Origin: an uncultured Burkholderiales bacterium
Lineage (GTDB): Bacteria > Pseudomonadota > Gammaproteobacteria > Burkholderiales > Burkholderiaceae_C
DNA length: 23,268 bases
NCBI GenBank assembly: GCA_903887655.1
Contig: CAISQQ010000347.1
Coordinates: forward strand, 1-23,268
Direction of reading: 5' to 3'
Under the pieces are notes generated by a model. That model worked only from the letters and a program-made list of their open reading frames with translations, was not told where the DNA came from and searched no databases. A program made the position numbers and the translations under genes. Shown piece by piece: positions 8,090 through 14,200 of the stretch. Within the stretch, counting starts at the first letter, position 1. Each line of letters opens with the position of its first letter.

Positions 8090-8118
8090 TTGAGAAAGTT
8101 ACGGAATTACCCTATAAT
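8090..8118 (+). promoter_or_regulatory. Near-consensus sigma-70 promoter of the small lipoprotein gene
   Basis: TTGAGA (8090-8095) is followed by a 17-base spacer and an exact TATAAT (8113-8118). The predicted start near 8125 gives a leader of about 106 bases. A second TTGACA at 8068 has no matching -10. The leader contains a 7-bp stem (8121-8127 with 8156-8162, whose base lies at or before the start point) and a perfect 16-bp palindrome. Confidence 0.75.
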
Positions 8119-8181
8119 CGTGAGCTGAGTTGATGGAGCTTGATAAAAAAACCAACAGCTCAGTCACATCAAATTTTGTGG

Positions 8182-8197
8182 CAATTTCCGGAAATTG
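8182..8197. repeat. Perfect 16-bp palindrome in the lipoprotein leader
   Basis: CAATTTCCGGAAATTG is fully self-complementary. It lies in the leader about 20 bases upstream of the ribosome site AAAGGA (8218-8223). As DNA it could be a dimeric repressor or activator site, although it is downstream of the predicted start. As RNA it could form a hairpin with a CCGG turn that protects the 5' end or is a target for a small RNA. Confidence 0.7.
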
Positions 8198-8230
8198 TTA
8201 ACCCTACCTTACCCTCAAAGGACAACTGAC

Positions 8231-8428
8231 ATGACAAAGACTCTTCTATTGGCAACTCTTTTAGCTGCTGCCTTGGTTGCATGTGGTAAAAAAGAAGCCC
8301 CAGCTCCTGAAGCTGCACCTGCTGCTGCTGCACCTGCTGCCGATGCCGCTCCTGCTGCTGCGCCAGCCGCTGACGCACCTGCTGCTCCTGCCGCTCCTGC
8401 TGCACCTGCTGCTGAAGAAAAGAAGTAA
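8231..8428 (+). CDS. Small Ala/Pro-rich lipoprotein
   Basis: A 65-residue protein with a lipoprotein signal: MTK, a hydrophobic stretch of about 13 residues and the lipobox L-V-A-C with Cys18. The mature part is nearly all Ala and Pro with spaced Asp and Glu, and ends in EEKK. There are no other cysteines or aromatics. I do not know its function. Such a chain would be extended or polyproline-like and could span periplasm from a lipid anchor, with a free lysine at the end as in Lpp; that is inference. The ATG at 8231 has AAAGGA seven bases upstream. A strong promoter, a UUCG terminator and alanine codons strongly biased to GCT, unlike the GCC/GCG of neighbouring genes, all suggest high expression. 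It is monocistronic. Confidence 0.85.
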   Translation: MTKTLLLATLLAAALVACGKKEAPAPEAAPAAAAPAADAAPAAAPAADAPAAPAAPAAPAAEEKK

Positions 8429-8447
8429 TCTCTTCTTGATGCATCTG

Positions 8448-8473
8448 AGCCACCTTCGGGTGGCTTTTTTTTT
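8448..8473 (+). terminator. Rho-independent terminator of the small lipoprotein gene
   Basis: A perfect 7-bp stem, AGCCACC with GGTGGCT, closes a stable C(UUCG)G tetraloop. The stem's last T begins a run of nine T. It lies 19 bases after the stop codon and ends the transcript before the convergent hydrolase gene. Confidence 0.9.
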
Positions 8474-8507
8474 GGGGATCTCCGAGCCCTTGAGTACAGG
8501 GGGGGCT

Positions 8508-9293
8508 CTAAACCACCCACCAATCGGTGCCATGCTCTTGATGGGCAATGATCACGTCGTGGGCGGCGCAGTTGAGCACCGAGCCAAAGGCCTGCGCGAC
8601 CAGTTCGGGTGTGTTGTTCTTCTCACTCAAGTGTGCCGCCACCACGGTTTTTAATTGATCGTGCATCACGTTTTGCAGCAACTGGGCAGACGCCTGGTTG
8701 GACAAGTGTCCCAAGGGGCCAGAGATTCGGGACTTTAAAAACGAGGGATATTTCGACAACCTCAGCAGGTCTTGGTCGTGATTGGCCTCCAAGATCAGGG
8801 CGTTGCAGCCTTGCAGACGCTGCAAAACATGGGCGCTCGCATGACCCAAGTCGGTGACCAAGCCGAGTTTGACGTTGCCATCACTCATGCACACTTGCAA
8901 GGGCTCTCGCGCGTCATGCGGGACGGTGAAGGGCGTGATCTCCAGGCCCCCCACCTCGATCACTACACCGTCTCTTGCGCAACACACTTGGTCTTGTCGC
9001 AAGCCCCAATCTTGGGTTTGACTGGCCAGTTGGGTGCCTTGGCTGCACCAAATGGGTTTGCCCGTTCTCAGACCAAATTGGCGCGCATGTCCCACATGAT
9101 CGGCGTGCTCATGGGTGATGAAGAGGGCGTCAAGGTCAGCCAAACCCAGGTCGATGAGTGCCAAGCGTGCACTCAACTCGGGCATGGACAAGCCACAATC
9201 GATCAAGACCTGGGTGGTCGTGTTGCCGCTTTGCGCTTGAACCAAAGTGGCGTTGCCAGCGCTGCCACTGCCTAAATTTTTAAATCTCAACAC
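8508..9293 (-). CDS. YycJ/WalJ-like metallo-beta-lactamase-fold hydrolase
   Basis: A cytoplasmic MBL-fold protein of about 261 residues. Visible motifs are LGSGSAGNATL near the N-terminus, the zinc site H-x-H-x-D-H at 61-66 (THEHADHVGH), VPHDA, TDLGH and LEANHD for later metal ligands, then GPLGHLSN and AAHLSEKNNTP. This matches the YycJ/WalJ group, probably a DNA exonuclease or phosphodiesterase; the substrate of the betaproteobacterial members is not known to me. The start is uncertain: GTG at 9293 gives the usual MLRF beginning, while TTG at 9299 has GGA at closer spacing. It begins 16 bp after bamC and is the last gene of the methyltransferase-dapA-bamC cluster. Confidence 0.9.
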   Translation of the reverse strand: MLRFKNLGSGSAGNATLVQAQSGNTTTQVLIDCGLSMPELSARLALIDLGLADLDALFITHEHADHVGHARQFGLRTGKPIWCSQGTQLASQTQDWGLRQDQVCCARDGVVIEVGGLEITPFTVPHDAREPLQVCMSDGNVKLGLVTDLGHASAHVLQRLQGCNALILEANHDQDLLRLSKYPSFLKSRISGPLGHLSNQASAQLLQNVMHDQLKTVVAAHLSEKNNTPELVAQAFGSVLNCAAHDVIIAHQEHGTDWWVV

Positions 9294-9309
9294 CGCCAAG
9301 GCGTCCAGA

Positions 9310-10416
9310 TCACTTCAACTCGTCGACCAGGAGTTGGGCGATTTTTTGGCCAGCATTGGAGTGGTCGGCCTCACCTGTTGCGTTGAGAATGGAGATGCGA
9401 CTGGCCTGATCGTTCACCGCTTCGAGCTTGAGGCGATAGCGTTGTGGACCTTCAGGCGTGGCGCTTGAGCCCCAGAGTCGGCTAAAGAAGCCGGGCTCTT
9501 TGCCATCGAGCGCGCGGTCAACAAAACGCACGTAGTAAAGACCGAGTTTGCGGTCACGGTCTTCCACCGTAAAGCCAGAGCGGTCCAGGGCCACACCCAC
9601 GCGGCGCCAAGCGGTGTCGAAGTTTTCTTGATAAGCAATCCCTGTGCTGGTGGCGGAACTCTCAAGGACAGCGCGCTGGGATGCGCTCATTTGGGATTTG
9701 GCCATGATCTCCTGGGCTTGGATTTCGGGAGCACCGAGGGCGATCATCAAGCGGCGCAGGTACTCATTTTCTGCCTCGGGGTCGTTGGGGCGGGAGCGCC
9801 AAGCCGTGCCTGGGGCGATGGCGTTGAGGGAGACTTCTTCAATCGAGCGGTGAGCAATGGAGATCTCGACCTCCTTCTCTCCCGATTCGAGCCGGGTGAT
9901 GAATTTGTCACGAATGCCCGAGCTCATGGCGCTTGAGAAGTATTTGTTGAGGGTGCGGCTGATGATGTCTTGGGGCAGATTGCTCTTGTTTTCCAACCAA
10001 TCGGTTTCAATGAAGCCAGTTTTGGCGTCTTCCGTGGTCACAACAAAGCCGTTGTCGAGCCAGAACTTTTTGAGCACTGGCCACACGCTCGAGGCGGGGC
10101 GCTTGATCACCAGCCAATGCTGCGAGCCCAAGTGCTCCATTCGGATGTCGGCCAGTTGCGTTGGAGCGATGGTGTTTTTGGGTTGAACAACTTGGTTCAA
10201 ATCATTGGCACTCACCGAGTTGCCCGGAACCAAGTAGCGCGTCTCGCGGTTCAGTTGGCTCAGGTCCGGGGGCACATCCAGCGCAATCGGCTGCTTGGTC
10301 ACTTGTGCTTTGTAGTTGACTTTGTTGCTGTCAAACAGACTGCATGAGCTCATCAGACCTAAAGCGGCAAGCACAGCGACAACACGGGGCATCATGGTCA
10401 AAGAAAGGCTATTCAT
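9310..10416 (-). CDS. bamC: Outer membrane protein assembly factor BamC (lipoprotein)
   Basis: A lipoprotein subunit of the BAM complex that inserts beta-barrel proteins into the outer membrane. The 368 residues start with a lipoprotein signal ending at Cys25 (GLMSSC). A likely unstructured segment follows, containing VPPDLSQL and ETRYLVP, the part known in E. coli to bind BamD. Two helix-grip domains come next, at about 100-210 (HWLVIKRPASSVWPVLKKFW and TDWLEN) and 255-368 (AWRRVGVALDRSGFTVEDRDR and LYYVRFVD). The reading frame is open further upstream, but the ATG at 10416 gives the proper signal peptide. It lies 112 bp after dapA; dapA-bamC adjacency is conserved from Enterobacteria to Burkholderiales. 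Confidence 0.93.
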   Translation of the reverse strand: MNSLSLTMMPRVVAVLAALGLMSSCSLFDSNKVNYKAQVTKQPIALDVPPDLSQLNRETRYLVPGNSVSANDLNQVVQPKNTIAPTQLADIRMEHLGSQHWLVIKRPASSVWPVLKKFWLDNGFVVTTEDAKTGFIETDWLENKSNLPQDIISRTLNKYFSSAMSSGIRDKFITRLESGEKEVEISIAHRSIEEVSLNAIAPGTAWRSRPNDPEAENEYLRRLMIALGAPEIQAQEIMAKSQMSASQRAVLESSATSTGIAYQENFDTAWRRVGVALDRSGFTVEDRDRKLGLYYVRFVDRALDGKEPGFFSRLWGSSATPEGPQRYRLKLEAVNDQASRISILNATGEADHSNAGQKIAQLLVDELK

Positions 10417-10528
10417 GGGTGGGAGGGGTTCCGAGTTAGGGCGCATCAAATGGGGTGACGAAGGGTGTGCAACGGTGTTGACATCAAGGGCTGGGTGGGC
10501 AAAATCTAGGCTCGGGACATGCGCGTGG

Positions 10529-11410
10529 TCACAACAACCCACTCTCACGCAAAGCCGCCTCAAGCGTGGACTCCAACTGGGAGGCCAGGGGCGTCATGGG
10601 CAAGCGAAGTGTGGGCCCGCACAATCCCAGCCGAGCCATGGCCCATTTCACCGGGATGGGGTTGGCCTCGAGAAAGAGGTTCTTGTGGATGGGCAGCAAC
10701 TTGAACTGAATGTCCATCGCCGCTTTCACATCGCCTTGCATGGCGGCCATGCACAGTTCGTGCATCAAGCGTGGGGCAATGTTAGCGCTCACACTCACAT
10801 TGCCCTGTCCACCACAAAGCATCAAGGCCACAGCGGTGGGGTCGTCTCCAGAGTAGACCGCAAAATGTTCGGGCGTTTGACGAATCAACCATTGGGCGCG
10901 CTCGATGTTGCCGCTCGCCTCCTTGATGCCGACAATACCAGGCACCTCACTCAGGCGCATCACCGTGTCGTGCTGCATATCTGCCACGGTGCGGCCAGGC
11001 ACGTTGTAGAGCACCATGGGCAGGTCCACGGCTTGCGCAATGGCTTTGAAGTGTTGGTACTGACCTTCTTGGGTCGGTTTGTTGTAATAGGGCACGACTT
11101 GGAGTTGGCAGTGGGCGCCCACTTGGGCCGCAAATTTGGCAAGATCAATGGCTTCACTGGTCGAATTGGCACCACAACCGGCCATGATGGGCACACGGTT
11201 ATTGGATTGCTCCACGGCGACTCGGATGATTTCACGGTGCTCTTGCACATTCACGGTGGGCGACTCACCGGTCGTGCCCACCACACCGATGCAATCGGTT
11301 CCCTCGGCAATATGCCAATCGATGAGTTTGCGCAAGGTGGGGTAGTCCACCGCGCCATCGGGGTTCATGGGGGTGACCAATGCCACGATACTGCCAGTAA
11401 TAGGTGCCAT
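10529..11410 (-). CDS. dapA: 4-hydroxy-tetrahydrodipicolinate synthase
   Basis: Condenses pyruvate with aspartate semialdehyde, the first committed step to lysine and to the diaminopimelate of peptidoglycan. The 293 residues are typical. The TIM-barrel active site is visible: Thr46 and Thr47 in GTTGES, Tyr135 and Arg140 in YNVPGRT, and the Schiff-base Lys163 in GIKEASGN. It starts 48 bp downstream of the methyltransferase stop and is followed by bamC after 112 bp, so the three are probably one transcription unit. Confidence 0.97.
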   Translation of the reverse strand: MAPITGSIVALVTPMNPDGAVDYPTLRKLIDWHIAEGTDCIGVVGTTGESPTVNVQEHREIIRVAVEQSNNRVPIMAGCGANSTSEAIDLAKFAAQVGAHCQLQVVPYYNKPTQEGQYQHFKAIAQAVDLPMVLYNVPGRTVADMQHDTVMRLSEVPGIVGIKEASGNIERAQWLIRQTPEHFAVYSGDDPTAVALMLCGGQGNVSVSANIAPRLMHELCMAAMQGDVKAAMDIQFKLLPIHKNLFLEANPIPVKWAMARLGLCGPTLRLPMTPLASQLESTLEAALRESGLL

Positions 11411-11458
11411 GGTGTTTGTGTGGATAAATTGAGGGGTGAAATGACGCTTGTCAAGGCG

Positions 11459-12043
11459 TCATTCTAACGACCTCAGCGGGGTTGCGGGTCTTTGGGTGAA
11501 AGAGATGGGTTTTTGTGCCACCAAGCGCTGCAGCACTCGAGGGGGATGGGGCTCCAAACCCTCTTCAAAGGCGATGATGTGAAAGTCAGCAAAGACCTCC
11601 AAAAGCTCACCTGGACGGAGCAAAAAATCCGGATTTTTGGGTCGACCGAGGGCCTCCTGGCCCGAGCTGAAGGTTTCGAAGATCAGCCATCCGTGGGGTT
11701 TGAGGACCGCCTTGAGGTCGCTCCACAAAGGGCGCCATAAATAATGGGTGACCAAGACGGCGTCCATGCTTTGGGGGGCAAATGGCCACGGCTCTTGTTC
11801 TAAATCGGCCACAAGGCACTCGAGCCCCTCGCCTTTCAGAGCCGCTACCGCCTGGGCGTCGCGGTCGACCCCCAGGGCTTGAAGCCCGCGCTCGTGCAGC
11901 CACTTCATGTGCCGACCGCTGCCGCAAGCCACATCCAACACCCGAGATCCCGGCTGAAGTAAATGCCCATAGCGCTCGAGCCAAGGGCTCGCCGCCACCG
12001 GTGCGCTCGGGCGGTGGTTCAAGGTGGTGTGAGGATTGGCCAT
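11459..12043 (-). CDS. Class I SAM-dependent methyltransferase (substrate unknown)
   Basis: A 194-residue protein with a class I Rossmann methyltransferase fold. Motif I reads VLDVACGSGRH (35-45) and the acidic end of the second strand is Asp60 in ALGVDRD. ECLVADLEQEPWPF and DAVLVTHYLWRP follow, then the post-motif WLIFETF. The size and the GRH form of motif I recall TehB/UbiE-like small-molecule enzymes, but no substrate-defining motif is visible. It heads the dapA-bamC-hydrolase cluster and is divergent from parE. No clear ribosome site precedes the ATG at 12043. Confidence 0.85.
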   Translation of the reverse strand: MANPHTTLNHRPSAPVAASPWLERYGHLLQPGSRVLDVACGSGRHMKWLHERGLQALGVDRDAQAVAALKGEGLECLVADLEQEPWPFAPQSMDAVLVTHYLWRPLWSDLKAVLKPHGWLIFETFSSGQEALGRPKNPDFLLRPGELLEVFADFHIIAFEEGLEPHPPRVLQRLVAQKPISFTQRPATPLRSLE

Positions 12044-12229
12044 TCAAAGGCCCAGAAAAGAGCGCATCGGTGTCGTTTTTAGCAGGCAACAAGTCTTGGA
12101 TTATCGCCTAGCATCGCTGGAAAACCGGTCTGGGTTGAGCGCCAAGTGGGCCGGTCTTAAAATACCGGCTGGAGTCGATGGACTGTGAATCCATACAGAC
12201 CTCTACAAATTTTGTCTACAATCGAGCGC
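12044..12229. promoter_or_regulatory. Divergent control region between the methyltransferase gene and parE
   Basis: This 186-bp gap contains an inverted repeat at 12150-12169 (GCCGGT, eight-base AT-rich spacer, ACCGGC). A second, at 12178-12194, has 5-bp arms ATGGA/TCCAT around CTGTGAA. A -10-like TACAAT lies at 12217-12222, only eight bases before the parE ATG, with a poor -35. Towards the methyltransferase only a GATAAT without a good -35 is seen. Either repeat could be an operator or a leader hairpin. Confidence 0.45.
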
Positions 12230-14200
12230 ATGGCCACCAAGCAAAACCCAGAATATTCAGAAAATTCCATCCGTGTTCTCAAAGGACTCGAGCCCGTCAA
12301 GCAGCGTCCCGGGATGTACACCCGCACGGACAATCCCTTGCACATCATTCAAGAGGTGTTGGACAACTCGGCCGATGAGGCCTTGGCTGGGCACGGTAAA
12401 AAGATCAAGGTCACCTTGCATGCCGATGCGTCGGTGAGTGTGCAAGACGATGGGCGGGGCATCCCCTTTGGCATGCACCCCGAGGAGGGGGCGCCGGTGA
12501 TCGAGCTCGTCTTCACCCGCTTGCACGCGGGTGGCAAGTTTGACAAAGGCTCGGGCGGGGCCTATAGCTTTTCAGGCGGTTTGCACGGGGTGGGGGTGAG
12601 TGTGACCAATGCCTTGTCCACGCGCATGGAGGTCACCTCGATGCGCGAGGGCAAAGTGGCGCACTTGGTCTTTCAAGCCGGGGATGTGCTCACGCCCTTG
12701 AAGCTCAGGGCGGCAGGCAAAGAGGACCCCAAGTCGGGGACTTTGGTGCGGGTGTGGCCAGATGCCAAATATTTTGAAAGCGCGAGCCTGCCCTTGCAGG
12801 ACTTGACCCATTTGCTTCGCTCCAAGGCGGTCTTGATGCCCGGCGTGTCGGTCACCTTGGTCAATGAAAAAACCAAAGAAGAACAACACTGGCTCTACAA
12901 GGCCGGCTTGCGTGACTATTTGATGCAAACATTGCTCACCGATCCGGTCATTCCCTTGCTCGAAGGCGAGGGCTTTGCCGACAGCGCTCACGAGAGCTTT
13001 GCCGAAGGGGAGGGGGCGACTTGGTGTGTGGCCTTCACCGAAGAGGGCCAAGCGGTGCGAGAGAGCTACGTCAATTTGATCCCCACCAGCGCGGGTGGCA
13101 CCCACGAGAGTGGTCTGCGCGAGGGGCTGTTTCAGGCGGTGAAAAATTTCATCGATTTGCACGCCCTGCTTCCCAAGGGGGTGAAGTTGCTGCCCGAGGA
13201 CGTCTTTGCCAGGGCCAATTACGTCTTGAGCGCCAAGGTGCTCGATCCCCAGTTTCAAGGCCAAATCAAAGAGCGCTTGAATTCTCGCGATGCGGTGCGA
13301 TTGGTCTCGTCCTTTGTGCGCCCGAGCTTGGAGTTGTGGCTCAACGAGCATGTGGAGTATGGTAAAAAATTGGCCGACCTGGCCATCAAGGCCGCCCAGA
13401 CACGCCAGCGCGCCGGTCAAAAAGTAGAAAAACGCAAAGGCTCAGGTGTCGCGGTCTTACCCGGCAAGCTCACCGACTGCGAGAGTAAAGATCTGGCCCA
13501 CAATGAGGTCTTCTTGGTGGAGGGGGATTCAGCCGGGGGGTCGGCCAAGATGGGCCGAGACAAAGAGAGCCAGGCCATCTTGCCCCTGCGCGGCAAGGTG
13601 CTCAACACCTGGGAGGTCGAGCGCGACCGGCTTTTTGCCAACAACGAAATCCACGATATCGCCGTGGCCATTGGTGTCGATCCGCATGGTCCGGATGACA
13701 CGCCTGATTTGAGTGGGTTGAGGTACGGCAAGGTGTGTATTTTGAGTGACGCCGATGTCGACGGCTCGCACATACAGGTCTTGCTGCTCACCCTCTTTTT
13801 CCGTCACTTCCCCAAGTTGATCGAGGCTGGGCATGTGTACATCGCCCGCCCCCCTTTGTTTCGTGTGGATGCGCCTGCCAGGGGCAAAAAACCGGCCACC
13901 AAGATTTACACCTTGGATGAAGGCGAGCTCACCGCGGTCCTGGACAAGCTCAGAAAAGACGGCGTGCGCGAAGGCGCTTGGTCGGTGAGTCGCTTCAAGG
14001 GCCTGGGGGAGATGAATGCCGAGCAGTTGTGGGAGACCACCTTGAACCCCGACACGCGTCGACTGCTGTTGGTTCAACTCGGGAATTTGGATTTTTTGGC
14101 GACACAGTTTTTAATGTCTCAACTCATGGGCAAGGGCGAGGCGCAAGCCCGTCGCGAGCTCATGGAGTTGCATGGGGACGCGATTGAGGTGGATATTTAA
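12230..14200 (+). CDS. parE: DNA topoisomerase IV subunit B
   Basis: The ATPase subunit of topoisomerase IV, which decatenates daughter chromosomes. The 656 residues include a GHKL ATPase domain with Glu42 and Asn46 (QEVLDNSADEA), DDGRGIP (73-79) and GLHGVGVSVTNA (118-129). A transducer region follows, then the TOPRIM domain with Glu431 in VEGDSAGG and DADVDGSH from 507. The stretch GVAVLPGKLTDC and the absence of the large TOPRIM insert of many proteobacterial GyrB proteins favour ParE over GyrB, as does the adjacent parC. I chose the ATG at 12230 because family similarity begins there; a GTG at 12185 would add 15 residues. The ribosome site is weak. It overlaps parC by one base (TAATG). Confidence 0.95.
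   Translation: MATKQNPEYSENSIRVLKGLEPVKQRPGMYTRTDNPLHIIQEVLDNSADEALAGHGKKIKVTLHADASVSVQDDGRGIPFGMHPEEGAPVIELVFTRLHAGGKFDKGSGGAYSFSGGLHGVGVSVTNALSTRMEVTSMREGKVAHLVFQAGDVLTPLKLRAAGKEDPKSGTLVRVWPDAKYFESASLPLQDLTHLLRSKAVLMPGVSVTLVNEKTKEEQHWLYKAGLRDYLMQTLLTDPVIPLLEGEGFADSAHESFAEGEGATWCVAFTEEGQAVRESYVNLIPTSAGGTHESGLREGLFQAVKNFIDLHALLPKGVKLLPEDVFARANYVLSAKVLDPQFQGQIKERLNSRDAVRLVSSFVRPSLELWLNEHVEYGKKLADLAIKAAQTRQRAGQKVEKRKGSGVAVLPGKLTDCESKDLAHNEVFLVEGDSAGGSAKMGRDKESQAILPLRGKVLNTWEVERDRLFANNEIHDIAVAIGVDPHGPDDTPDLSGLRYGKVCILSDADVDGSHIQVLLLTLFFRHFPKLIEAGHVYIARPPLFRVDAPARGKKPATKIYTLDEGELTAVLDKLRKDGVREGAWSVSRFKGLGEMNAEQLWETTLNPDTRRLLLVQLGNLDFLATQFLMSQLMGKGEAQARRELMELHGDAIEVDI

Noticed and set aside
8169..8453. 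Gln-rich minus-strand frame and other frames over the lipoprotein gene
   Set aside because: The GCT/CCT repeats of the lipoprotein gene keep every frame open. Only the sense frame has a promoter, ribosome site, signal peptide and terminator.
12178..12194. tRNA-His-like anticodon arm
   Set aside because: Not called as a tRNA: no acceptor stem, D arm or T arm can be drawn around it. It is kept only as an inverted repeat.
12572..13420. 282-codon minus-strand frame inside parE
   Set aside because: Antisense to an intact ParE, with no domain or ribosome site. It is a codon-bias shadow.
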